DNA of 21,527 nt, from NCBI GenBank assembly GCA_013331575.1, contig DUGD01000009.1, positions 16,147-37,673 on the forward strand. The letters are read 5' to 3'. Made by a program: the position numbers and the translations under genes. The notes under the pieces are model-generated. The model did no database searches, was not told where the DNA came from, and was given only the letters and a program-made list of their open reading frames with translations. Below are positions 13,849 to 20,744 of this stretch, in pieces; position 1 is the stretch's first letter; each line of letters opens with the position of its first letter. Source of the stretch: Candidatus Woesearchaeota archaeon. GTDB taxonomy: Archaea > Nanobdellota > Nanobdellia > Woesearchaeales > UBA525.

Positions 13849-14179
13849 GGTCTCCTGCTTTGAGCAGTAGACCTATTACGAAAATCGTTATTCCTATCGA
13901 GAAGAACGCCGCGGCGTTGCTCCATAGCAGGTATTCCACCAGGAGGGAGAAGAGCGCGAGCACCAGGAACGTCGCACCGAATCCTAAGATCATCATCGAT
14001 ACTGTCTTCCGCAGTATCCTCTTCTCTATCCGCGCAATTTTTTCATCGATGCTCTTCATGATGGTCTCGGTGCCTTCCGCTATCGGCGGCATTACGCCCG
14101 CGGTTATGACCCTGGTTATCTGAATCAATCCGTCCGCTATCATTCCCATGATTCCTCCGCTATGTTCATCGTTCGCCAT
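13838..14179 (-). CDS. Small membrane protein, holin/YqjE-like (113 aa), tentative
   Basis: Two strong hydrophobic hairpin segments at about residues 63-82 and 88-107 follow an N-terminal amphipathic stretch and a charged helix (SIDEKIARIEKRILRKT). This resembles the YqjE/phage holin-like proteins found next to YqjD in bacteria, and the gene order with the DUF883 gene supports that reading. The family is not certain. The gene lies 4 bases after the stop of the SHOCT gene. Confidence 0.65.
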   Translation of the reverse strand: MANDEHSGGIMGMIADGLIQITRVITAGVMPPIAEGTETIMKSIDEKIARIEKRILRKTVSMMILGFGATFLVLALFSLLVEYLLWSNAAAFFSIGITIFVIGLLLKAGDHDG

Positions 14180-14183
14180 CGTC

Positions 14184-14411
14184 TCACGTTCGCGATAGGT
14201 CTCTTCTCATCCTCTCGTATTCCCGTTTCGTTATCTCGCCCTTCGCGTATCTCTTCTCGAGTATCTCGCGAGACGCGTTGCTTTTCGGAGTGTTCACTAT
14301 TCTCGTCTCGACGAACCATACTATCAGCCATATCACCGCCACGCACAGTAGTATCGCCAGCATAAAGCTGAAAAACGCCCTCTCATTCCCGAAATAGTCG
14401 TATGGCATCAT
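14184..14411 (-). CDS. SHOCT-domain membrane protein (75 aa)
   Basis: One membrane segment (residues about 12-35) and a C-terminal SHOCT motif ILEKRYAKGEITKREYERMRRDL. SHOCT is a short helical module found at protein ends and thought to mediate assembly. GGAGA precedes the ATG by about 11 bases, and a second ATG follows directly. First of a tight three-gene run with the YqjE-like and DUF883 genes. Confidence 0.85.
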   Translation of the reverse strand: MMPYDYFGNERAFFSFMLAILLCVAVIWLIVWFVETRIVNTPKSNASREILEKRYAKGEITKREYERMRRDLSRT

Positions 14412-14549
14412 TGTAGCTACAGTCTCCTTTCTCGTCCGTTATTCCTTCACCATTCTCTCCGCATTGAGCCGATAACATCGCTATTCTCCAGTTACTACTG
14501 GTGGTATCTTCAGTAGTGGATATTGCTGGTGTGTAGGTTGGCGGTATGT

Positions 14550-14744
14550 TCATTCTTCCATATATCCTATCATGAACCCTTCCTCTTCGTTCGATATCAT
14601 GTCGTTATCGACGAAATCATGGAGCGTTTCAGGGTCGTAGACTCCGATGTTCGTCTCCGTGTCATCGACATCTTCGCTCTCAATCGGTTTTGCGTTGTCA
14701 ATCTGGTCTTGCTCGATCTGTCTGATGATATCTTGGTCGTTCAT
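14550..14744 (-). CDS. Small acidic protein (64 aa), unknown
   Basis: Highly acidic (about 20 Asp and Glu), with no Cys, no hydrophobic segment and a patterned end (DPETLHDFVDNDMISNEEEG). GGTGA lies six bases before the ATG. Such compact acidic sequences are common in small-genome archaea and could bind a basic partner or metal; nothing here identifies it. Confidence 0.65.
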   Translation of the reverse strand: MNDQDIIRQIEQDQIDNAKPIESEDVDDTETNIGVYDPETLHDFVDNDMISNEEEGFMIGYMEE

Positions 14745-14856
14745 GTGTCGTCACCCTTGTTGCGCACAATTGTTTTGCTGTTCTTTCATCCGTTATTTCG
14801 GTGTGTGGTTTTCTGGGATCGCGAGCTAATCCAGTCGTCATTGATGCCTTGATGGA

Positions 14857-14976
14857 TTATGTCCGCATTATGTTCTTCCCCGCAGGCCTGTTTTTCACCA
14901 TGCCTTTCCCTCCTGCTGTGTTCGCAGCCCTTCTCTTCGCCGCCGTCATTCTTCCGCCTCTGCTAATCTTCGCCAT
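14857..14976 (-). CDS. Small basic KGG/Gly-rich peptide (39 aa)
   Basis: Too short for usual length cut-offs but well supported. GGAGG lies seven bases before the ATG and the frame then reads 39 codons to TAA at 14857. The product starts MAKISRGGRMTAAKRRAANT, is very basic and Gly/Ala/Lys-rich, and has AGGKG and NRPAGK. It recalls KGG-type stress peptides of bacteria or a small nucleic-acid binder; the family call is inference. It lies among the small stress-like membrane genes, all on the minus strand. Confidence 0.7.
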   Translation of the reverse strand: MAKISRGGRMTAAKRRAANTAGGKGMVKNRPAGKNIMRT

Positions 14977-15113
14977 GTTGTTTCCTCCGTTCATCCTCTA
15001 TAATCAGTCCTTGCATTGTTGTTCGTTTGTGGTCTTCGCACGTGTTTTGCTCATCGTTGTGTCCTGGTTATCGCGTCGGTCTATCGCATAGGTTCATATT
15101 TGTGAATATGTGT

Positions 15114-15290
15114 TCATGCGCGTTTCACAGTGTGTGCTATCGCCGAGACCACGAACAGTATCACGAAGATTATCGCGAGCCATTTTGCGATCGTTATTGA
15201 CATGCCTGCGACGAGGCCGAATCCGAATACTGCCGATATCAGTGCTAACACTAAAAACGCTATTGCCCATGATAGTAGTGATGATTCCAT
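15114..15290 (-). CDS. DUF1328/YtjA-family small membrane protein (58 aa)
   Basis: The 58-residue product is nearly all hydrophobic with two segments (residues about 5-27 and 33-53) and matches the DUF1328 pattern: LLSWAIAFLVLALISAVFGFG, then A+WLAIIFVILFVVSAI, and a basic end. DUF1328 proteins are small inner-membrane proteins found widely in bacteria, where they are often stress-induced; function unknown. Start ATG 15290 follows GGGGGAACAAC, a weak ribosome site. It is below common length limits and would easily be missed. Confidence 0.8.
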   Translation of the reverse strand: MESSLLSWAIAFLVLALISAVFGFGLVAGMSITIAKWLAIIFVILFVVSAIAHTVKRA

Positions 15291-15368
15291 GTTGTTCCCC
15301 CATCTCGTATCGACTGTGTGTTCTTCGTAGCGTTGTTGTGCGCTGGTGAATTGTGACTTGTGAGGTAT

Positions 15369-15785
15369 TCATGCGTGTTGGATGGTCGGTGTGGCGCGGT
15401 ATCCTCTGTCGTTCCATGCTTGCTTGCCATATCCGTTCCGTCCTTCGTCTTGCGGTATGAGCAGCCTGAAGTCGGAACTTTCATTCTGGAATTCGGCCGT
15501 GAAATCGTATGTTCCGCCGTACTCTTCGCCCGAATGCTCAACGACGCGGTTCTTCTCAAGCACGCGTAGGCTGTGGCGTATGGTCGAATAATCGAGATCG
15601 AGCAGCACTTTCAACCGATGGGCGTTCAATGGCTGCTGGCGTAAGAGCCGGATTATGCGCATGCGTGTGTCGCCGCCGCGCGAGCCGAGGAAGACGTGCC
15701 ATAACGCGCCGTGCATGATGCGCCTCGCGGCGCTCTTGTTCCCCTGTGTGTCGGTGATGCTGGACTGCAGGTGGGTCTGCGTCAT
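15369..15785 (-). CDS. Winged-helix transcriptional regulator, ArsR-like (138 aa)
   Basis: Residues about 34-90 form a winged helix: TRMRIIRLLRQQPLNAHRLKVLLDLDYSTIRHSLRVLEKN, then a wing EEYGGTYDFTAEF. This is the form used by archaeal ArsR-like repressors that respond to metals or stress. No Cys pair for metal is seen. The C-terminal tail is polar. It is a candidate regulator of the small-protein gene run just downstream of it. Start ATG 15785; a TATA-like GCTATACAC lies about 28 bases upstream (near 15813). Confidence 0.8.
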   Translation of the reverse strand: MTQTHLQSSITDTQGNKSAARRIMHGALWHVFLGSRGGDTRMRIIRLLRQQPLNAHRLKVLLDLDYSTIRHSLRVLEKNRVVEHSGEEYGGTYDFTAEFQNESSDFRLLIPQDEGRNGYGKQAWNDRGYRATPTIQHA

Positions 15786-15863
15786 AGGTTCTCTCTACTG
15801 CGGATAGCGATGTGTATAGCGTTCATCGTTCATCTCGTGTTGTTTCCGGCGTTAAGGCAGAAC

Positions 15864-16103
15864 ATGCACTCGCATTTCTTGACAGTATTCATGGTCTGTG
15901 TTGTGTCGATTCTCTCCCTGAAATACTGGCTTAATTTTGGGTATTCTCGTTTTTTCATCGTGTTTGTTCTCGTCATGCTGTGTACTGCCATAGTGCCCCT
16001 CCACGTTTTATCTGCTCAATCAAGGATTGTGCCAGATGGCCGTTGTTGCGCAGCCACCTGGTGTTGTTGTGCTAACTATGTGATCCCCCCGGATTCACCA
16101 TGA
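15864..16103 (+). CDS. Possible secreted cysteine-rich peptide (79 aa), uncertain
   Basis: A plus-strand frame in a 420-base gap between minus-strand genes. It begins with hydrophobic segments (YSRFFIVFVLVMLCTAIVPL) ending in LSAQS, which reads like a signal peptide, then a 25-residue end with CC and CCC clusters (GRCCAATWCCCANY). No ribosome site of quality is seen and the start is unsure (15864, 15891 or 15975). Apart from this I see no gene in 15786-16204. Confidence 0.28.
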   Translation: MHSHFLTVFMVCVVSILSLKYWLNFGYSRFFIVFVLVMLCTAIVPLHVLSAQSRIVPDGRCCAATWCCCANYVIPPDSP

Positions 16104-16204
16104 TGTGTCGGAATGATCGCGCATGCATCGTATGTGTTGCTGCGTGATCCGCGTTCCGATATTCCATTCGCGTCATTCCAGGTCCTCCTATTGCCTGCAT
16201 GCGC

Positions 16205-17980
16205 CTACACGTTGATGGTGAGCGTTCCGGCGCTGCTTATCTCGTTGTTTTTCGCAATACATGTCAGGTTGTAGGTCCCGTTCGCATAGCTATGGTACGT
16301 GTTGTCCTGGTTGTAGTCCCAGAGGTTCTGTCCGTCGCCGAAGTCCCAATCATAGCTTGTCGGTGTGAAGCCGCTCGCGTCGCAGATGAACACATAGTTC
16401 CCCCCTTGCGGATACCAAGGCGCGACATGCAGTGTGGTGCTCGTCAGGTTCGTTGTGTTCGTCGTCGTGTTCGTGTCGTTGACTGGCGGGATGGTGTTGC
16501 TGATGCAATACGGGTAGCTTTGGCTTGCGAACCCGTTGTCGCTGATGCATGTGGTGCCGATGCAGATTTCTGTAACATCGGTCCCTGTTTGCCATTGCTT
16601 GTACATCTCGAAGTATGCCGGATTCGTGCCTGTCGGCTTGTCGCACGCGAGCACTTGCATGCTGGCGCTTTCATTCGTGCATACGATTGTCCTGCATCCA
16701 TTCGTTGTATCGGTCGTTATCGTGCCGCCGATGCAGACTGCCGGTATGTCCTTGATTGAATAGAAACACTCTGTGGTGTTGGTTTGGTTTCCCGTCATGT
16801 TCACGCTGATGATGATACTACCTGTCTCGCTGATCAGCGTGTTCATTGCGGTGCATGTGGTGTTGTACACTCCATCCGCGTAGGTATGGTAGATGTTGTC
16901 CTGGCTGTAATTCTGGAGCAATTGTCCGTCGCCGAAGTTCCAATCGTAGCTGGTCGGTACGAAACCGTTCGCGTCGCAGATGAGGATGTAGTTGTTCTCT
17001 TGAGGGTACCAAGGCGCGATGCTCACAGTCACGTTCGTCGTCTGATTCACGACGGGTGGAGTGATGGTTGCCTCAGTGACGTTATTTGAGTCCAGCGTCA
17101 CCGCTGTCTGTGCCAATGCTCTGCCGTTCAATGTCGCTCCTGTCTCGATAACGATCGCCGTCTGGCCGAGTATGTTTCCGTTGAAGACGGATGTCGTGCC
17201 GAGCGTTGTTTGGCCGCCGACTTGCCAGAAGATGTTCTCCGCTCTCGCTCCGCCTATCAGGACGATCTTCTTTCCCGAGCTGATATCGAGCGTCTGCGCT
17301 ATCTGGAAGACCCACACGTCGGTCGGGCTTCCATTGAGCGTGACGTCTGTCGGTATCGTGACGCTGCTGCTCCATTTGTAGAGCCCTGGTGTGAGCGTCA
17401 TTCCTCCGATGTTCCCCGCGCCGAGCTCGGTGTGGTCGGGTAATGTGCGTCCAGCCGCCTCGGTGTATGCGGTCTCCATGTCGCTTATCGCGGTGGTCAT
17501 GGCTGTGGGAGTGGGCGGGGCGTAATCAGATGCGTACGCTCGTCCATCGAGCAGGGATGATGTCGAGAATTGATTGGATGAGTCCATGATCAATCCGAAT
17601 CCTGTCATCCCGGTGGCATCGATCGGGCTCACACCGATATCTCCGACGATTGATGTGGTTCCGGTGGTGGATATCCCTGTTTTGCCGAGTATCGCGAAGT
17701 TCGCCGCTGTGCCCATGTCTACTAGTGGTTGGCTTGCCGCGAATGCGAATGTGGCACCGAGCATGGTTAATAGCACTACGAGAGTCGCGATGAGCGTATT
17801 CTTGCGGTTGTGGTGATTGTTGTGCTGGTTGTAGTGCTGGTCGTCATCCGATAGCCAAGAGGATGTCCCCGGATTTGTCTCGTGATTTGCCTCGCCCTTG
17901 TATGAGGCGCCTGCGAAGGCACCTGCGTTCAATGCGGGTGTTGCGTTCGTTGTATTGTTTGATCTTGTCAATATCGTCAT
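16205..17980 (-). CDS. Ice-binding (DUF3494) surface protein with two PKD repeats (591 aa)
   Basis: Residues about 85-305 form a DUF3494 ice-binding domain, a beta-solenoid: AANFAILGKTGIST, SIVGDIGVSP, then PGLYKWSSSVTIPTDVTLNG, DVWVFQIAQTLDISSGKKI and NIFWQVGGQTTLGTTSVFNG are all standard. Two PKD-like repeats follow, at 319-394 and 518-591 (both with PTSYDW.FGDGQ and HSYA/HTYADG), around a Cys-rich section (about 400-495). The N-terminus is odd: a 60-residue polar, His-rich stretch (NQHNNHHNRKN) precedes the hydrophobic signal at 62-82. Ice-binding proteins limit ice growth outside the cell; some act in adhesion. Start ATG 17980 follows GGGGGAG. Confidence 0.92.
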   Translation of the reverse strand: MTILTRSNNTTNATPALNAGAFAGASYKGEANHETNPGTSSWLSDDDQHYNQHNNHHNRKNTLIATLVVLLTMLGATFAFAASQPLVDMGTAANFAILGKTGISTTGTTSIVGDIGVSPIDATGMTGFGLIMDSSNQFSTSSLLDGRAYASDYAPPTPTAMTTAISDMETAYTEAAGRTLPDHTELGAGNIGGMTLTPGLYKWSSSVTIPTDVTLNGSPTDVWVFQIAQTLDISSGKKIVLIGGARAENIFWQVGGQTTLGTTSVFNGNILGQTAIVIETGATLNGRALAQTAVTLDSNNVTEATITPPVVNQTTNVTVSIAPWYPQENNYILICDANGFVPTSYDWNFGDGQLLQNYSQDNIYHTYADGVYNTTCTAMNTLISETGSIIISVNMTGNQTNTTECFYSIKDIPAVCIGGTITTDTTNGCRTIVCTNESASMQVLACDKPTGTNPAYFEMYKQWQTGTDVTEICIGTTCISDNGFASQSYPYCISNTIPPVNDTNTTTNTTNLTSTTLHVAPWYPQGGNYVFICDASGFTPTSYDWDFGDGQNLWDYNQDNTYHSYANGTYNLTCIAKNNEISSAGTLTINV

Positions 17981-17982
17981 AA

Positions 17983-18110
17983 CTCCCCCGCAGCACGATG
18001 GTGCTGCCACCATTGCAACCCTTGGGTGTTGCAACCCCTGAAAATGTCTGGATATTGGAACCTGATTGTTTGCCTGATCTGATTGTTTCCTGAATAGCAG
18101 TAAAGACTGA
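17983..18110 (-). promoter_or_regulatory. Structured 5' leader of the ice-binding gene
   Basis: On the minus strand, a perfect hairpin GCAGCAC-CATC-GTGCTGC (17990-18007) ends exactly where the ribosome site GGGGGAG (17983-17989) begins; the ATG is at 17980. Just upstream are two copies of GGGTTGCAA (18013-18021 and 18029-18037) that can pair with GGGTGTTGC-like bases. A TATA-like GTATAATT lies near 18186-18193, giving a leader of about 180 bases. Such a structure could control access to the ribosome site, perhaps by temperature. Confidence 0.5.
18062..18093. repeat. Tandem 15-16-base direct repeat
   Basis: CTGATTGTTTGCCTGA (18062-18077) is followed after one base by CTGATTGTTTCCTGA (18079-18093), period 17. 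They lie in the leader of the ice-binding gene. They could be paired protein-binding sites or leftovers of slippage. Confidence 0.5.
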
Positions 18111-18245
18111 TCCTAAAGGATGGAACCTTGAATGATGGAAGCAGCCCATACCCTTATGGCACTTCTCTTGCCTGAGCTAATGCCGAATTATACGGAAACA
18201 CGCGAGCTTGCATGAAAACTATGAAAAATAAGGATTGAAGAGATC

Positions 18246-19448
18246 TTATGCGGTCTGCTCCTCGTAGCCGATGAATTTGTGGTCGCGCGCTCCTTCGATC
18301 CAATTCTCGACCGTGGTTTGCCCGGGAGAGCTCCCCACGATGCTCATATCGAGCGAATCTTGTTTCTCCTGTACGAGCTTTAGCAGCTTGCCAGGATCGG
18401 AGTTCGAGAGTTGGGTGATGGTGTGTACCCCTGAACGTTCGAGCAGTTCAGCATATTGCGGTCCGATGTTCTTGACGCTGGATAGCTCTGCCATGTGTTG
18501 CCAGCTTTTGACCGTGGTGAGAGGTGCGCCGGTGTTGCGTGATACTCTGGCGGCATCGGCCTCCCATAGTTGCTGGGTGTTCTTTATCCCCATGTTTTGG
18601 AGCGCTTTGCTGTACACCGGGCCTATTCCTTCTATCTTCCTCACAGCGTGTACATCGCCGAATGGTGTGGGACGCGCATTTTTGGTGTCGTCTCTGCTTT
18701 TCGTGCGCGACGGTTTAGCTGCGAGACCGAAGATGACTGCCGCCACCAGGAGCAAGAATGCTCCGCCGGCGATCCACTCCCAGGGGAATTCGCTTGCTGT
18801 AGCGGTCCGGAGTGTTGTTATCGGTGCTCCTGTGACTGGTGGTTGTGCGGGTGTCGTCACCGGCACTACTGCGGGTGTGCTGCCGTTGGCGCTCTGGTTC
18901 GATTGCGATGTCGTATCGCCTGTGTTGAACTTGTCGCCGCCGGTCGTGAAGCTCCAGGTGTACTCCTGCGAGAGTCCGTTGCCTGCGAGATCCTCGGCAC
19001 CGGTCGTTATGGTGACAGTGAAGACGTTGCCGTACTCCTGGTTAGGCGAGAACACTTCGTCCGCGGTGAATGTCGCGGTGCGGCTCGCGTATTGTACGCT
19101 GTTCTCTATATCAAGCGATCTGAACGTCCCCGATTCAGGCGTCGATCGTTGCATGACGGTGAATGTGTTGCCGTTTATCGTTGACGGATTCATGTCTTCG
19201 CTGAATTGCACAGTGATCGGTTCATCCGTCGAGATACTCTTCTCGTTGTTCATTGGCGAGACCGATAGTATCTTGGGCGGCGTCGTATCGGCCAAAGCAT
19301 ATACAGAGGCGGCAGTGATCGTGACGAACCCGGCTACTGCCACCAGCATCATGATGCTTAGTGTGGCCGTCAAGAAGATGAAGAAGATAGAGTTTTTCTT
19401 GCTTGATCCGCGATCAATATTTTTTTCAGTGATGTGTGTGTTCACCAT
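18246..19448 (-). CDS. Big_5 (Ig-like) - TM - DUF4332 helix-hairpin-helix protein (400 aa)
   Basis: Residues about 21-50 form a signal/TM segment. Residues 57-168 form a Big_5 domain (TPPKILSVSPMNNEKSIS, VQFSEDMNPST, YTWSFTT), common on archaeal and bacterial surface proteins and often paired with ice-binding domains. A Thr/Pro linker follows. A second TM at about 225-245 is followed by a basic stretch. Residues about 270-387 form two helix-hairpin-helix repeats of DUF4332 (IEGIGPVYSKALQNMGIKN, VKNIGPQYAELLERSGVHT). The TM order places the Big_5 domain outside and the helix-hairpin-helix inside the cell. It is upstream of the ice-binding gene on the same strand. Start ATG 19448 follows GAGGGGG. 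Confidence 0.88.
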   Translation of the reverse strand: MVNTHITEKNIDRGSSKKNSIFFIFLTATLSIMMLVAVAGFVTITAASVYALADTTPPKILSVSPMNNEKSISTDEPITVQFSEDMNPSTINGNTFTVMQRSTPESGTFRSLDIENSVQYASRTATFTADEVFSPNQEYGNVFTVTITTGAEDLAGNGLSQEYTWSFTTGGDKFNTGDTTSQSNQSANGSTPAVVPVTTPAQPPVTGAPITTLRTATASEFPWEWIAGGAFLLLVAAVIFGLAAKPSRTKSRDDTKNARPTPFGDVHAVRKIEGIGPVYSKALQNMGIKNTQQLWEADAARVSRNTGAPLTTVKSWQHMAELSSVKNIGPQYAELLERSGVHTITQLSNSDPGKLLKLVQEKQDSLDMSIVGSSPGQTTVENWIEGARDHKFIGYEEQTA

Positions 19449-19453
19449 TATTA

Positions 19454-19481
19454 CCCCCTCGAGATAGGTTGTTCCCTATCT
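19454..19481 (-). promoter_or_regulatory. Hairpin against the ribosome site of the Big_5 gene
   Basis: On the minus strand, AGATAGG-GAACAA-CCTATCT (19462-19481) is a perfect 7-bp stem with a 6-base loop. It is one base before the ribosome site GAGGGGG (19454-19460), five bases before the ATG. The plan is the same as in the ice-binding gene although the sequence differs. Confidence 0.55.
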
Positions 19482-19660
19482 TAACGTACGTATAGGTCGC
19501 GAGTATAATCAATGTGGTTATAGGGGGTATATTCAGCCTATTATTTTCGAGTATATACTCTATATGCAATTAAATTGCAGAATTCACCGACTATGAGTTG
19601 CGTATTAGGTAGTATATAGACATTGATTATATACTATAACGTTTTACTATATATCAATTC
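19482..19660. promoter_or_regulatory. Divergent promoter region rich in palindromes
   Basis: The gap between the Big_5 gene and the AbrB-PhoU gene carries ACGTACGT (near 19484-19491), GAGTATATACTC (near 19549-19560), TGCAATT-A-AATTGCA (near 19565-19579) and several TATA-like stretches, including ACTATATATC near 19647-19655, which fits plus-strand transcription of the AbrB-PhoU gene. Confidence 0.5.
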
Positions 19661-19690
19661 TTGCAGCAGAGATGCTATGGTGGGGAAACA

Positions 19691-20674
19691 ATGGATGAAC
19701 GGAAATTAATTCAGTTTGGGAAATCGGCGTTCTGCATGACTGTTCCGCACACCTGGTTGAAGAAGAATAACTTGAAGAAAGGGGATACCTTGTCGGTCCA
19801 GGAGACGATGAGGAACTCATTGGAGATAATGCCGCTGAGCGGTAATTCCGATGGAGTGCACGAACTCACCATCGACATCTCTGAGAAATCGACCGATGAG
19901 ATCATACAATTATTGCTCTCTACGTACCTGAATGGTTACACAGTCATAACATTGACCGGGCCTAATGCTGGGAAAGTCGCGTTCGTCCGCAAGCACGTCC
20001 ACGAGTTCATCGCGGCCGAGGTCATGGAGGTCACCGCCGACAAGATCGTCATCCATGTGTTCTGGGAGGTGAAGACGCTGGATCTGCAAGCCATCATCGT
20101 CCGGATAGGGCACATCACCAAGAATCTCTTCATGGAGACGATAGCGATGATAGACTCGGACTCCAACATCAGGGATATCCAAGAGCGGGGGCTCGAGGTC
20201 CAGCGACAGGTGCTGCTCGCGAGAAGGGCTATCAAGTACGCGCTCAACAACTCCGCCACCGCGTATCGGTTCAATCTCTCTTCGCTCGAATTGCTCTATA
20301 TCTCTTACATAATCTACTTCTTCGGCATGATCGGTGATTATGTAATCAAGGTATCGGATATACTCCACACGGCGAAGTTGAATAAGTTCAAGGATCTCCT
20401 CAAGGACCAGCATGCCAAGCTGGAGCTCAAGGGCTTGCTTACCCGTGTCGCAGATTATTATATGAAGGTGTTCGACACGTACAATAAGCATAGCAAGCTC
20501 ACGAGGTTTATCTTCAGCGAATACGCTGACTTCGAAGCGGCAATAGATGCGTTCAAGGAGAAGAACCCCCAGTTGTGGGCGCCTGTCTTGGCCGAGTTCA
20601 TGAAACTGCTCATCTTCAAGATCAAGGAGACTGAGTTCATCATGATAAGCATGGAGAACGCCCCGAAGTTATAG
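19691..20674 (+). CDS. SpoVT/AbrB-PhoU regulator (327 aa)
   Basis: The N-terminal ~45 residues (RKLIQFGKSAFCMTVPHTWLKKNNLKKGDTLSV) are a SpoVT/AbrB DNA-binding swapped-hairpin domain. The rest is PhoU-like: two long helical bundles (about 125-325) with Glu and Asp at the metal positions. Archaeal proteins of this plan are annotated as phosphate uptake regulators; the ligand is not proven. Start ATG 19691 follows GGTGGGG. The 5' limit of the frame is 19661 but lacks that site. No phosphate transport genes are in the window, so it may control its divergent neighbour or act elsewhere. Confidence 0.9.
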   Translation: MDERKLIQFGKSAFCMTVPHTWLKKNNLKKGDTLSVQETMRNSLEIMPLSGNSDGVHELTIDISEKSTDEIIQLLLSTYLNGYTVITLTGPNAGKVAFVRKHVHEFIAAEVMEVTADKIVIHVFWEVKTLDLQAIIVRIGHITKNLFMETIAMIDSDSNIRDIQERGLEVQRQVLLARRAIKYALNNSATAYRFNLSSLELLYISYIIYFFGMIGDYVIKVSDILHTAKLNKFKDLLKDQHAKLELKGLLTRVADYYMKVFDTYNKHSKLTRFIFSEYADFEAAIDAFKEKNPQLWAPVLAEFMKLLIFKIKETEFIMISMENAPKL

Positions 20675-20744
20675 CCGATGCGGTGTTCGGGAATCGCTTG
20701 ATCTGCTATCTGGCTCTGCCATCCGGCCGTTCCGGCGTGGCATC

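Noticed and set aside
14801..15091. Hydrophobic plus-strand frame of 96 codons
   Set aside because: Overlaps the well supported 39-codon basic peptide on the minus strand; hydrophobicity arises from the reverse of its Lys/Arg codons.
18271..19467. 398-codon open frame on the plus strand
   Set aside because: It is the mirror of the Big_5/DUF4332 gene, whose domains and ribosome site are clear on the minus strand.
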